Source of the DNA: Actinoplanes sp. M2I2
GTDB taxonomy: Bacteria > Actinomycetota > Actinomycetes > Mycobacteriales > Micromonosporaceae
Reading direction: 5' to 3'
NCBI RefSeq assembly: GCF_023544445.1
Contig: NZ_JALPVJ010000001.1
Coordinates: 726,282 to 790,281 of the forward strand
Length of the DNA: 64,000 bases
The stretch's first letter is position 1, and each line of letters starts with the position of its first letter. Positions 8,425 to 19,417 of this stretch are shown piece by piece. Made by a program: the position numbers and the translations under genes. A model generated the notes under the pieces. That model made no database searches and had not been told where the DNA came from. It saw only the letters and a program-made list of their open reading frames with translations.

Positions 8425-9645
8425 GTGTGGTTGCTGCTCTCCGGGGACCTGGTCCTCGCGATGGGCGTCGGGCTGACCCAGCCGTACGCCGTCGTGCTGC
8501 TCCACGAGGTGCGAGGATTCTCGCTCGCCGTGTCGACCGGCATCTGGGCGCTCGGTCCGGTCATCACCATCGTGGGCAACGCCGTCGCGGGGCCGCTGAT
8601 CGATCGACGTGGCGGCCGGCTGGTGATGGTCACCGGCCTGGCCATCGTCGGCGCCGGCCTGCTGGTCCTCGCGTACGGCCCCGGTCTGGTCTCGGCGGTA
8701 GCCGGCGTCATGATCGGGGGTCTGGGCTGGTCGTTGGTGATCCCCGCCATGGGCACGCGCCTGGCGATTCTGGCTCCGGAAAGCATCCGATCGCGCGTTT
8801 TCACCTTTCAGTACGTGATCATGAACCTCGGCATGGCGATCGGCGCCGCTCTGGGTGCGGTTGCCCTCGCCCGGATGCCGCCCGACACCGAGACGGGGAG
8901 GTTCGTCCTTCCCCTGCTCTGGGTCGTTGGCGCGTTCACCTGCGTGGTGGCAATCGTCCTGTCCATGTTCGCCGGCCGCCAGATGCCGTTGAAGTCCCAG
9001 GACGACCACGTGCGGCGGGGCGGTTACCGGCGTGCTCTGCGCGACCGCACGCTGCTGCGCGTTCTCGGCGCCTCGGTGCTGCTCTCCACGGTCGGTCTCG
9101 GGGTCTACAACGCCGCTCCCTCGGTGCTGGCACTGGCGGCAGATGACCCGGCGGCGCTGGGATGGGCGGGTGTGGCCAACGCCGCCGCCGTGGTCGTCGG
9201 GGCACCGATCGCCCTGCGGCTCGCCAATCGCATCTCGGCACGCACCGCCCTGCTCTGTACGGCGGCGCTGTGGGCGCTCGGTTGGGCGGTCTGCATTCCG
9301 ACCGTGTTCGGTATGGGGTTGAACACTCGAGCGGCTTTGACGGTGGCCTCGGTGCTCATCGGCTTCGGGGAGCTCCTGCTCGCCGGGGCCATACCCACCC
9401 TTGTGAACGGGATAGCACCCGACGACCTGCGCGGGCGATACAACGCTTTGGCAAGTCTCTCGCAGACCCTCGGCCTGGCGGCGGGACCGTTGCTGACTTC
9501 GGCGGCCGTAGTCGCGCGATCGACCGACTATCTGCTCTACACCACGATCGTCCTGGCCGGATTGGCCTGTCTGTTGCTGGTGCTGAACCCTGTCCGTGTC
9601 ACACCAGAACCGTCAACGGAGGTCGGCGACAAGGGCGTGGTCTGA
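8425..9645 (+). CDS. MFS transporter
   Basis: At least 406 residues with about twelve hydrophobic helices, beginning WLLLSGDLVLAMGVGLTQPY and containing the loop motif DRRGGRLVMV after helix 2, as in drug-type major facilitator superfamily exporters. The GTG at 8425 starts directly at helix 1, which is short for this family. The same frame is open upstream and would add a polar tail from a CTG at 8338 preceded by GGGGG; this non-standard start is possible. The gene is divergent from the DyP operon across about 290 bp. Substrate unknown. Confidence 0.88.
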   Translation: MWLLLSGDLVLAMGVGLTQPYAVVLLHEVRGFSLAVSTGIWALGPVITIVGNAVAGPLIDRRGGRLVMVTGLAIVGAGLLVLAYGPGLVSAVAGVMIGGLGWSLVIPAMGTRLAILAPESIRSRVFTFQYVIMNLGMAIGAALGAVALARMPPDTETGRFVLPLLWVVGAFTCVVAIVLSMFAGRQMPLKSQDDHVRRGGYRRALRDRTLLRVLGASVLLSTVGLGVYNAAPSVLALAADDPAALGWAGVANAAAVVVGAPIALRLANRISARTALLCTAALWALGWAVCIPTVFGMGLNTRAALTVASVLIGFGELLLAGAIPTLVNGIAPDDLRGRYNALASLSQTLGLAAGPLLTSAAVVARSTDYLLYTTIVLAGLACLLLVLNPVRVTPEPSTEVGDKGVV

Positions 9646-9911
9646 GCCGTCCCTGACGAACGTCCGCGGCGGTATGCGCGCCGGCCATCCGCATGGATCG
9701 GTGCCGAGGGGCAAGTGGCGTGATCGTCCGGTCGGCAGCCGCCGGGTGCATCTAGCCATGTTCCCGCTGAAATCGGGAGTCAACCGGCGTCACTGACTGC
9801 GTGAAACAGGCGACTGAGGCGGTTTCCAGGGGACACGACAGTAAAATGGCGGATGCACGGGCGCGCTTCGGTCGGCAGGCTCTTAACCACGAACCTGGGG
9901 GGAGCAGACCG
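9646..9911. other. Intergenic region, nothing recognised
   Basis: No gene or clear hairpin was recognised between the MFS gene and the phosphatase. The frame of the phosphatase is open upstream to 9801, but the good ribosome binding site is at 9912. Confidence 0.5.
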
Positions 9912-11135
9912 ATGGTGACCGAGCGAAATCCCGTCCTGATGGAACGCACCGTGCAGAGCGACGCGGCCCTGCGCCGCAGCCGGCTGCTGTTGCACGCCAG
10001 TGAGGCGCTGGCTTCCACCTCCACCACCGCCGACGTCCTCGTGACCGTTCCGGCGCTGTTGTGTGAGGCCTTGTCGGCGACGCACGTCGCTGTGGTGCTG
10101 GCCGGCATCACCCCGAGCCCGCGGGGCGGCGCGGCCACGGTGGTGTCCGACGCGCTGACCGGGGCGGCCATCCGGGACCGTCACTCTCAGTACTACGAGA
10201 GCACCATGGACCTGACGGTCGTCCACCCGGGACTGGCCGAGAGCATCGACGAGCTCGGCTGGCAGGCGGCGGTCTGCGCCCCGCTGCCCGACCTGGCCGG
10301 CGCCGTGCTGATCGCCTGGGACGAGCCGCAGACGTTCTACGTCTTCGACCGGGCGGTCATCGCCACGCTGGCCCTCTACATCGGGCAGGCGCTCGACCGG
10401 GCGGTCAAGCACGACGCCCGCGCCGCGGTCAGCGAGACCCTCCAGCGGGCGATGCTGTCGCCGCTGCCCGACCTCGACGACTACGACCTGGCCGCCTACT
10501 ACCGGGCGGCGACCTCGCAGCGGGTCGGCGGCGACTGGTACGACGTGATCCCCGGCCCGAACGACCGGCTGGCCCTGGTCATCGGCGATGTCGTCGGGCA
10601 CGACACGGCGGCCGCGGCGAAGATGGGGCAGTTGCGCAACATGCTGCGGGCCTACCTGGTCGACCGCCGCGAGCCCCCGTCCGCGCTGCTGCGCCGGCTC
10701 GACGCGGCCAACCACGCGCTGGGCGAGCCGACCATGGCCACCGCCGTCGTGGCCTTCATCGACCGGGCGCCCAACGGCGGTCACCGGCTGCGCTGGTCGA
10801 ACGCGGGCCACCCGCCGCCGGTGGTCATCCAGCCGGACGGCCAGGTGCGCCCGCTGACCGGCAACGACATGCTGCTGGGGGCGCGGCGCGGCTGTCCCCG
10901 GCACACGTACACGGCTCCGCTGGCGGCCGGCTCGACGGTGCTGCTGCACACCGACGGGCTGGTGGAGAACAGGGCCCACAACATCGACGAGGGGTTCGCC
11001 CGCCTCTACCGCCGCCTGAGCATCCGGAACTTCGGCATGCCGCGGGACCTGCTCGCCCGGCTGGCCGGTGAGATGCCCGGCGACCGGGCCGACGACATCG
11101 CCATGCTCGCCGTCCGCATCCCGGGCCGGCTGTGA
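9912..11135 (+). CDS. GAF-PP2C (SpoIIE-type) serine/threonine phosphatase
   Basis: 407 residues from an ATG preceded by GGGGGGAGC. Residues about 20-165 resemble a GAF sensor, and about 175-400 form a PPM/SpoIIE phosphatase: GGDWYDV, LVIGDVVGHD, NAGHPPPVV, LLLHTDGLVE and DDIAMLAVR. These provide the metal-binding aspartates. Such proteins dephosphorylate anti-sigma-factor antagonists (STAS proteins) in partner-switching stress pathways. STAS-domain proteins occur at 37668-38831 in this window, but linkage is only inferred. No transmembrane segment is visible, so the sensor input is probably cytosolic. Confidence 0.92.
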   Translation: MVTERNPVLMERTVQSDAALRRSRLLLHASEALASTSTTADVLVTVPALLCEALSATHVAVVLAGITPSPRGGAATVVSDALTGAAIRDRHSQYYESTMDLTVVHPGLAESIDELGWQAAVCAPLPDLAGAVLIAWDEPQTFYVFDRAVIATLALYIGQALDRAVKHDARAAVSETLQRAMLSPLPDLDDYDLAAYYRAATSQRVGGDWYDVIPGPNDRLALVIGDVVGHDTAAAAKMGQLRNMLRAYLVDRREPPSALLRRLDAANHALGEPTMATAVVAFIDRAPNGGHRLRWSNAGHPPPVVIQPDGQVRPLTGNDMLLGARRGCPRHTYTAPLAAGSTVLLHTDGLVENRAHNIDEGFARLYRRLSIRNFGMPRDLLARLAGEMPGDRADDIAMLAVRIPGRL

Positions 11136-11145
11136 ACGGGGGTCG

Positions 11146-11367
11146 TCAGCGGGTGCGCGGACGCCGGGCGTAGGTCTGGTCGACCCCGCCGGGCCGGGCC
11201 TGGCACCGCCATCGGCGATGCGCGCGCGGCACCCGGACCACGTGGTCGCCCGAGGGCGCCGGCACGTCGTCGCTCGGGGGCGCCGGCCGGCGGGGACACC
11301 CGAGGCGGCGCGCGGCCAGCCATCGGGCCCAGATCTCGCGTCGGGGCGGGACGTCTCGGCGGAACAT
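11146..11367 (-). CDS. Small Arg-rich hypothetical protein
   Basis: 73 codons from ATG at 11367, beginning MFRRDVPPRREIWARWLAAR and very rich in Arg and Pro. The ribosome binding site is weak (GGTGAT). It fills the otherwise empty 290 bp between the convergent phosphatase and WYL regulator. No family is recognised and it may be a chance frame. Confidence 0.3.
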   Translation of the reverse strand: MFRRDVPPRREIWARWLAARRLGCPRRPAPPSDDVPAPSGDHVVRVPRAHRRWRCQARPGGVDQTYARRPRTR

Positions 11368-11426
11368 GCGATCACCATAGGCGGGCCGGCGCCCCTGTAG
11401 GTGGCCGCGTCGCTCCCAGGATCGGC

Positions 11427-12395
11427 CTACTGCTCGTAGCGGGTGACGATCTCGGCGGCGCGGTCTCTCAGGGACGTCCGCAGCCAGGGCGGGGTCAGGG
11501 CCTCCGCGTACGGGCCGAGCCGCCACAGCGCCCACTCGGCGTGCCTTCGATCCTGGAAGGTCACCTCCAGCCGCAGCCGGCCGTCCTCCTCGGTCTGCTC
11601 GGTCAGGACGGCCAGCGCGGTGCCGACCAGCTCCTCGCGGCGCGCCGGTTCGACCCGCGCGAGCACGGTGACCTGGTCGCCACCGGTCCGGAACCGGAGG
11701 CCGCGCTCCTGCCAGACCCGGTCCAGATCGACGTGCTCCGGTCGCCGGGCCGGCTCGTCGAGTTCCTCGGCGGCCAGGATCCGTGACAGCCGGTAGGTGC
11801 GGTCCGCGCCCGACCTCGTGGCCAGCAGGTAGCCCTGGCCGCGCACGGTGACCAGGCCGATCGGGTCGACGCTGCGCCACTGCGGGGGCTGGTCGGCCGC
11901 CGCGTAGTGGATCCGCAGCCGGCGCCCGGCGAGGACGGCCCGCCGGACCTCGTTCATCATCGGGCCGGGCAGCTCCTCGGTGACCAGCCGGCGGGAGAGC
12001 AGGTCGGTCTCGGGTTCGATGAGCAGACGCCCGGCCACCTCGGCCGCGACGTCCTGGTAGGTGCCGGGGAGCGCGTCGACCACCTTGAGCATCGCCGACG
12101 CGAGGGCCGAGCCGAGGCCGAACGCCTGGGCGCCGGGCCGCGAACCGGCGACCAGCAGGGCGATCGCCTCGTCGTCGGTGAGCCCGGTCAGCTCGGTGCG
12201 GAAGCCGGGCAGCAGCGCGAACCCACCGTGCCGGCCGCGTTCGGCGTAGACCGGGACGCCGGCCGCGGACAGGGCGTCGATGTCTCGCAGCACGGTGCGG
12301 GTGGACACCTCGAGGTCGCGGGCCAGCGCGGTCGCGGACAGCCGGCCGTGCCGGCGCAGCAGCAGCACCAGCGAGACCAACCGGTCGGCTCGCAT
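11427..12395 (-). CDS. WYL-domain HTH transcription regulator
   Basis: 322 residues starting MRADRLVSLVLLLRRHGRLS. Residues 1-60 form the DeoR-type winged helix (ATALARDLEVSTRTVLRDID, YAERGRHGGFALLPG), the centre is a WYL domain with the ligand-sensing core (RIHYAAADQPPQWRSVDPIGLV, GYLLATRS), and the end is a WCX-like extension. This is the YafY/YobV layout. The gene is divergent from the RidA-family gene at 12500, and a palindrome between them (12405-12424) fits autoregulation plus control of that gene. The effector is unknown. Confidence 0.92.
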   Translation of the reverse strand: MRADRLVSLVLLLRRHGRLSATALARDLEVSTRTVLRDIDALSAAGVPVYAERGRHGGFALLPGFRTELTGLTDDEAIALLVAGSRPGAQAFGLGSALASAMLKVVDALPGTYQDVAAEVAGRLLIEPETDLLSRRLVTEELPGPMMNEVRRAVLAGRRLRIHYAAADQPPQWRSVDPIGLVTVRGQGYLLATRSGADRTYRLSRILAAEELDEPARRPEHVDLDRVWQERGLRFRTGGDQVTVLARVEPARREELVGTALAVLTEQTEEDGRLRLEVTFQDRRHAEWALWRLGPYAEALTPPWLRTSLRDRAAEIVTRYEQ

Positions 12396-12404
12396 GGGCG
12401 GATT

Positions 12405-12424
12405 GTGTCAGAAATACATGACAC
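12405..12424. promoter_or_regulatory. Likely WYL regulator operator
   Basis: A perfect inverted repeat with arms GTGTCA and TGACAC and an 8-bp AT-rich spacer lies just upstream of the WYL regulator start and 75 bp before the RidA gene. TGTCA/TGACA arms are typical of DeoR/WYL-family sites. Assignment rests on position. Confidence 0.6.
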
Positions 12425-12499
12425 AGGATGTCGTGATTGCGCTGCGAAGCTCACCGGGCCGCGGGCGAGTGCCCACGGTTCCGAACCGAGGGAGCAGGC

Positions 12500-12904
12500 A
12501 TGGCGCTGGAGCGAACGGCAGTCAACCCGTGGACGTGGTCGGCCGGGATGGGATTCCACCAGGGAGAGATCGTTTCCGGTCAGACCCGGACGCTGTACTG
12601 CGCCGGGCAGACCGCGATGAGCGGCGACGGCCGCCCGCAGCATCCCGGTGACCTGGCCGGGCAGGTGGCGTTGAGCCTCGACAACCTGGAGGCCGTCCTG
12701 GGCGCCGCCGACATGTCGCTGGCCGATCTCGTCCGGCTCACCGTCTACACCACCGACGTCGACCAGCTCCTCGAGCACTACGGCGTGCTGGCTTCCCGGC
12801 TGGGCGCCGCCGGGGCCGCGCCGCCCACGACGATGCTCGGGGTGACCCGGCTGGCCGTCCCCGGCCTGATGGTCGAGCTGGAAGGAACAGCCGTCGGGTC
12901 CTGA
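12500..12904 (+). CDS. RidA (YjgF/UK114) family protein
   Basis: 134 residues from ATG at 12500 with GGGAGCAGGC upstream. The central LYCAGQTAMSGDGRP, VALSLDNLEAVL and LVRLTVYTTDV blocks are those of the RidA family, which deaminates reactive enamine/imine intermediates. The C-terminus PPTTMLGVTRLAVPGLMVELE also fits, although the usual catalytic Arg position reads GVTRLA. Trimeric cytoplasmic enzyme is expected. Regulation by the divergent WYL protein is likely. Confidence 0.88.
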   Translation: MALERTAVNPWTWSAGMGFHQGEIVSGQTRTLYCAGQTAMSGDGRPQHPGDLAGQVALSLDNLEAVLGAADMSLADLVRLTVYTTDVDQLLEHYGVLASRLGAAGAAPPTTMLGVTRLAVPGLMVELEGTAVGS

Positions 12905-12908
12905 CCCG

Positions 12909-13310
12909 TCACCGGTCGCGCAGCGCCTCGATGAGCTCGGCCTTCGTCATCGTCGAGCGGCCGGGCACCTTGCGGCGCTGCGCCTCGGCGTACAGGTCCT
13001 TCTTGGGGGCCTCGGGTCGAGGTTTGTCGGAGGAACGGCGGGCCGGGGCCGGCTTGCCGAGCTCGCGCCAGCTGTCCTCGGTCATCTCGACGCCGAACCG
13101 GCCGGCCGCGCGCCGGATCCGTTCGAACGCCTCGTCGCGCTCCTGGTCGGTGACGTCACGCACCTGGTCGAAGCGGGCGAGCGCATTGCGCACGTGCCGC
13201 GCGTCGTTGAGGGGCTCCTTGCGGACGCGGGGGAACGCGAACGCGCTGTCCGGCAGGGCGTCGCGGTCCTCGGCGTCGAGCTGGTTCGAGGTCTGCTTCC
13301 TGGTGGCCAT
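12909..13310 (-). CDS. DUF6582-like protein with C-terminal SAP/Rho_N-like motif
   Basis: 133 residues, start MATRKQTSNQLDAEDRDALP. The central part NDARHVRNALARFDQVRDVT recurs in small actinobacterial proteins of unknown function (DUF6582-like, from memory). The end reads DLYAEAQRRKVPGRSTMTKAELIEALRDR-like, a SAP/Rho-N helix-extended-helix pattern often found in nucleic-acid-binding proteins. It starts 2 bp after the stop of the TetR gene, so they form an operon. Function unknown; nucleic-acid binding is an inference. Confidence 0.75.
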   Translation of the reverse strand: MATRKQTSNQLDAEDRDALPDSAFAFPRVRKEPLNDARHVRNALARFDQVRDVTDQERDEAFERIRRAAGRFGVEMTEDSWRELGKPAPARRSSDKPRPEAPKKDLYAEAQRRKVPGRSTMTKAELIEALRDR

Positions 13311-13312
13311 GC

Positions 13313-13849
13313 TCAGCCGATACCCCTGAGACCCCGCAGGTACGCCTGGACGACCTCTTCGGCGTCCGGGATGGCCGAGCCGGCCACCCGGTCGAACAGC
13401 AGGCCGTCGACCAGCGCGACCAGGCCCGGGGCGTGCCGGGCCGGGTCGGTCACCCCGGCCGCGGTCAGTGTGGCCTCGGCGGCGGCCAGGAACGTGGCCC
13501 GCGCGGGCGAGGCGGTCGTGAGCAGGGGGTGCAGCGACGGATCGCCGGCCAGGTCGACCATCAGCGCGTACCGCACCCGGTGGTCGGCCGCCCGCTCGGC
13601 CAGCCGGTCCAGGAGGGCGGCCGGCGCGTCCGGGCCGAGGTCGGCCACCGTGCGGCCGGCCAGCCGGTGAACCATCAGCTCGATCAGCTGCCGCCGGGTG
13701 CGCGCGTAGTACGAGGTCGATCCGGGCGGGAGGCCGAGGGCCCGGTCGATCGCGCGGTGGGTCAGGGACCGCAACCCCTCGGCCGCAACGAGGGCGATGG
13801 CCGCGTCGGCGATGGCCGCGCGCCGGTCTGTGGTCGATGACACCTGCAC
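13313..13849 (-). CDS. TetR-family transcription regulator
   Basis: 178 residues. An N-terminal HTH (about 8-55) reads RRAAIADAAIALVAAEGLRS and ALGLPPGSTSYYARTRRQLI, typical for TetR; the rest is the helical ligand-binding domain. It is divergent from a FAD-dependent monooxygenase, with two near-identical palindromes in the 31-bp gap and overlapping the monooxygenase start codon. It therefore probably represses both itself and the monooxygenase, as TetR/monooxygenase pairs often do. Confidence 0.93.
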   Translation of the reverse strand: MQVSSTTDRRAAIADAAIALVAAEGLRSLTHRAIDRALGLPPGSTSYYARTRRQLIELMVHRLAGRTVADLGPDAPAALLDRLAERAADHRVRYALMVDLAGDPSLHPLLTTASPARATFLAAAEATLTAAGVTDPARHAPGLVALVDGLLFDRVAGSAIPDAEEVVQAYLRGLRGIG

Positions 13850-13856
13850 AACTCCA

Positions 13857-13890
13857 CTCTACACGCGTAGAGTCCTCTACATGCGTAGAG
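13857..13890. promoter_or_regulatory. Twin TetR operators overlapping the monooxygenase start
   Basis: CTCTAC-ACGC-GTAGAG (13857-13872) is followed 18 bp on by CTCTAC-ATGC-GTAGAG (13875-13890). The ATG of the monooxygenase is at 13881, inside the second site. A -10-like TAGAGT at 13868 is 8 bp before that ATG, so the mRNA may be leaderless. Confidence 0.75.
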
Positions 13891-14954
13891 TAGCCATCAT
13901 CGGGGCCGGCGTCGGCGGCCTCACCACCGCCATCGGTCTCCAGCGCCACGGCTGGGAGGTCGCCGTCTTCGAACGGGCCGCCGCGCCAGCGCCGGTCGGC
14001 GCGGGCCTGTCCCTGTTCGCCAACGGCTTCCGCGCCCTCGACCTCGTGGGCGCCGGCGACGCCGTGCGGGCGATCGCCGGGCCGGAGCAGCGCCTCACCG
14101 CCGGGCTGCGCCGCAGCGACGGCCGCCGGCTGACCGTGACACCGCCCGAGGCCCTGTGCGAGCTGCGCGTCGTGCACCGGGCCGACCTGCACCGGGTGCT
14201 GGCCGACGCGCTCGAGCCCGGCACCGTCACGTACGGGAAGCGGGTCGAAGGCATTCCGGACGGCTATGACGTGGTGGTGGCGGCCGACGGTCTGCGGTCG
14301 CCGACACGCGGGACTCCGGTCCGCTACAGCGGCTGGACGAGCTGGCGGGGCGTCACCAGCCGTCCGGTCGACCTGCTCGGCGCGGCCGGTGAGTCGCTCG
14401 GCCGGGGGGAGCGCTTCGGCCTCGCTCCGCTGCCCGACGGCCGCGTCTACTGGTTCGGCGTCGTGTCGGTCCCGCCGGGCACGGGTTTCCCCGACGAGTA
14501 CGCCGAGGTCCGCCGCCGTTTCGACCGGTGGCACGCGCCGATCGCCGAGGTGCTGGAGGCCACCGATCCCGCGGCGATCGTCCGCACCGACATCCACGAC
14601 CTGGCCCGGCCCCTGCCCACCTTCGTCCGGGGCACGACGGTGCTCCTCGGCGACGCCGCCCACGCGATGACCCCCGATCTGGGCCAGGGCGCCAACCTGG
14701 CCCTCGAGGACGCGGCCACCCTGACCGACCTGCTCGGGACCCGGCCGATCGCCGAGGCCCTCCGGGCGTACGACGACCGCCGCTCGCGCACGCAGGCGCT
14801 CGCCCGCCAGGCCCGGGTGATGGGCCGGCTCCTGCAGAGCCGCAGCCCGCTGCGGGACGTCCTGCTGCGCCTGACCCCGCCGTCCGTGGCCGCCCGCCGG
14901 CTGACCGCCGTCCAGGCCTGGTCGCCGCCGGAGGTGCTGTCCGCCCGGAGCTGA
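13881..14954 (+). CDS. FAD-dependent monooxygenase
   Basis: 357 residues. RVAIIGAGVGGLTTAIGLQ at the N-terminus is the Rossmann FAD-binding motif, VVVAADGLRSPTR near 135 is the DG motif, and VLLGDAAHAMTPDLGQGANL near 255 is the GD motif of class A flavin hydroxylases. The protein is somewhat shorter than the usual 380-420 residues of the family. The start is fixed by position in the operator region; no Shine-Dalgarno sequence is possible there. It probably oxidises a small aromatic or polyketide-like compound that is also the TetR ligand. Confidence 0.92.
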   Translation: MRRVAIIGAGVGGLTTAIGLQRHGWEVAVFERAAAPAPVGAGLSLFANGFRALDLVGAGDAVRAIAGPEQRLTAGLRRSDGRRLTVTPPEALCELRVVHRADLHRVLADALEPGTVTYGKRVEGIPDGYDVVVAADGLRSPTRGTPVRYSGWTSWRGVTSRPVDLLGAAGESLGRGERFGLAPLPDGRVYWFGVVSVPPGTGFPDEYAEVRRRFDRWHAPIAEVLEATDPAAIVRTDIHDLARPLPTFVRGTTVLLGDAAHAMTPDLGQGANLALEDAATLTDLLGTRPIAEALRAYDDRRSRTQALARQARVMGRLLQSRSPLRDVLLRLTPPSVAARRLTAVQAWSPPEVLSARS

Positions 14955-15083
14955 GTGCGGCGGGCCCCGGCGGGGCGTCCGACCTGGGAGACTTGCTCAT
15001 CGCCTGATCAGGAATGAAGAAGCGACGCGATCGCCGCCGCGCTTAGAGTTCCCCGGGTGAGCCGACGAACGAGGGAGCCGGGG

Positions 15084-17435
<2,352 letters not shown>

Positions 17436-17441
17436 GCCACC

Positions 17442-18410
17442 ATGGAGAGCATCACCAAGAACCGGCAGTCGCTCGACACCCTGCGGGCGATGGTGGCGCG
17501 CGCCTACGGCCCCGATCAAGTTCCTTCCGGTACGCGGGAGTGGGTGCACGAGCTGGGCCACGGCTGGTTCAACGTGGCCTACCGGCTTCGCCTGCGCGAC
17601 GGCTACCAGGCGGTCCTCAAGGTCGCGCCGCCGGCCGGGGTCGAGGTGCTGACCTACGAGCGCCGGGCGATGGCCACCGAACTGGCCGCGCTGTCGCTGA
17701 TCTCGACCGGCACCGGCGTGCCGGTGCCCCGGGTCGACTTCGCCGACAGCAGCGGCGAGCTGGTCGACGCCGACTGGTTCATGATGCCCTTCGTGGACGC
17801 CGACAACTACGGCATCATCCGCTCGTCGCTGTCGGCCTGCGAGCAGGACAAGCTGGACGTGGCCGTGGGCGCCGTGACCCGCGAGGTCAACGCGCTGACC
17901 GGCGCTGCCTTCGGCCCGCTGGCCGGCCCCGGCGTGCCCACCTGGCGGCAGTGCTTTCTGGGCCTGGTCGACGACGTCCTGGGCGACGGCGAGCGGCGGT
18001 CGGTCGAGCTCGACTACGCCGCGATCCGCTCGCTGGTCGCCGCCCACGCCGGCTGCCTCGACGAGGTGACCTCGCCCCGCCTGGTCGAGTGGGACCTGTG
18101 GCCCAGCAACGTCCTGGTCCGCGACGGCCGGATCGTCTGCGTGATCGACCACGAGCGGGCCTTCTACGGCGACCCGCTCATGGAGGCCGGCTTCGTGGCC
18201 ACCCAGCTGCCGGCGTTCGGCGATCCGACGGCCTTCGTCCGCGGCTACGGCAAGGCGGGCTTCACCGACGACGAGAAGGCTCGCCGCCGCCTCTACAACC
18301 TGCACCTGACCCTGACGATGGTCGTCGAGGCGGTCTATCGCGGCCACACCGACGGCCGGCAGGAGCAGTGGGCCCGGGCCCGGCTCGCCGAGGCCGTCGC
18401 CGCCCTCTGA
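17442..18410 (+). CDS. Aminoglycoside-phosphotransferase-fold (APH) protein
   Basis: 322 residues. The kinase-like order is visible: VLKVAPP (nucleotide-binding Lys) near 62, MMPFVDADN hinge, EWDLWPSNVLV near 222 as the catalytic loop and VIDHERAFYGDP as the metal-binding Asp. In the catalytic loop the usual His before Asp is Trp. It follows the UvrA-like gene by 6 bp, so both are probably one operon. Substrate could be an antibiotic or another small molecule; the pairing with a short UvrA hints at resistance but is not proof. Confidence 0.88.
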   Translation: MESITKNRQSLDTLRAMVARAYGPDQVPSGTREWVHELGHGWFNVAYRLRLRDGYQAVLKVAPPAGVEVLTYERRAMATELAALSLISTGTGVPVPRVDFADSSGELVDADWFMMPFVDADNYGIIRSSLSACEQDKLDVAVGAVTREVNALTGAAFGPLAGPGVPTWRQCFLGLVDDVLGDGERRSVELDYAAIRSLVAAHAGCLDEVTSPRLVEWDLWPSNVLVRDGRIVCVIDHERAFYGDPLMEAGFVATQLPAFGDPTAFVRGYGKAGFTDDEKARRRLYNLHLTLTMVVEAVYRGHTDGRQEQWARARLAEAVAAL

Positions 18411-18423
18411 CAGCCCGGCCCGC

Positions 18424-19314
18424 TCAGCCGAGCAGGGCCTGGGCGACGGCGCGGCCGGAGAGCCAGGCGGTCTGCACGCGGGGCTTGCCGAAGGCGTCAC
18501 CGCAGAGCCAGACGCGGCCGCCGGCGACGTACGGGACGTCGGCCGGCTCGGGCTGGGCGTAGGTCCAGCGGTGCACCTGCACCTCGGGGCGGTCGGTCAA
18601 GCTCAGCACCTCGGCCACGGCCGCGGCCAGGATCGGTCCGGCGGCCTCGGGGTGCTCCAGGTGCTGGGCGGCCAGCGCCGGCGTCGAATGCGCGACCAGG
18701 ACAGGGGCGCCGTCGCCGCGGCGGTCGCCGTCGTCGAAGACGGTGGCCAGGTCGGGGTGGCCGTTGACGAAGGCGCCCTTCAGCTCGCCCCACTGCCGGG
18801 ACGGGTAGGTCAGAACGGCGGCGATCACGGCCTGCCACGTCTGGGCTCGTGCGGCCTCGGCGATCCCCGGCGGCGGGGACAGCCGCAGGGCCTGGGGGCC
18901 GGGCATGGCCAGCACGACGGCGTCCGCGTCGTCCGGCACCGCGTCCAGCGGGGTCGACAGGTGCACGTCGAGGCCCTCGGCCAGGTCGACGGCCAAGGAC
19001 CGCAGCCCGCCGGGCGCCGCCCACCGTACCGGTCCGGTCGTCGGCTCGTCGCCGGGAAAGACCCGCAGGGTGTCGGTCCACGGCCGGGCCAGGCCGCGCG
19101 ACTGCCACGACGTGGCCAGGGCGGCGAAATCCGGGTCGTCGGCGACGAAATAGGCGGCGCCGATGTCGGCGTACCGGCCGTCGTAACGCTTGCTGGCCAG
19201 CCGGCCGCCGGCCACCCGGCCCCGCTCGACCACCCGGACCCGGGCCCCACCGTCGGTCAGCGCCCGTGCGCACGACAACCCGGCGATCCCGGCTCCCACC
19301 ACGACAACGTCCAT
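18424..19314 (-). CDS. NAD(P)/FAD-dependent oxidoreductase (renalase-like)
   Basis: 296 residues from ATG at 19314, beginning MDVVVVGAGIAGLSCARAL, a Rossmann FAD site; an upstream start would add a non-conserved tail. GRLASKRYDGRYADIGAAYF near 45 and the C-terminal RVWLCGDAFGKPRVQTAWLSG, which places FAD, are typical of the renalase/amine-oxidase-like group. It is convergent with the phosphotransferase gene. Substrate unknown. Confidence 0.88.
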   Translation of the reverse strand: MDVVVVGAGIAGLSCARALTDGGARVRVVERGRVAGGRLASKRYDGRYADIGAAYFVADDPDFAALATSWQSRGLARPWTDTLRVFPGDEPTTGPVRWAAPGGLRSLAVDLAEGLDVHLSTPLDAVPDDADAVVLAMPGPQALRLSPPPGIAEAARAQTWQAVIAAVLTYPSRQWGELKGAFVNGHPDLATVFDDGDRRGDGAPVLVAHSTPALAAQHLEHPEAAGPILAAAVAEVLSLTDRPEVQVHRWTYAQPEPADVPYVAGGRVWLCGDAFGKPRVQTAWLSGRAVAQALLG

Positions 19315-19364
19315 GGTGGGAACCCTATACAGATGGTCTTGCCCGGACCCGGCCGACGGCAAAG

Positions 19365-19412
19365 GCCGGGCCGTCCCCTCCCTTGCCGGCGGGAGGAGAC
19401 GACCCGGCCCCG
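19365..19412 (-). terminator. Hairpin terminator behind the large secreted protein gene
   Basis: A long imperfect inverted repeat (GGCCGGG...CCCGGCC with inner CCTCC/GGGAGG) follows the stop of the 19418-22774 gene. There is no U-tract, as is common in high-GC actinomycetes. Confidence 0.55.
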
Positions 19413-19417
19413 GCTCG

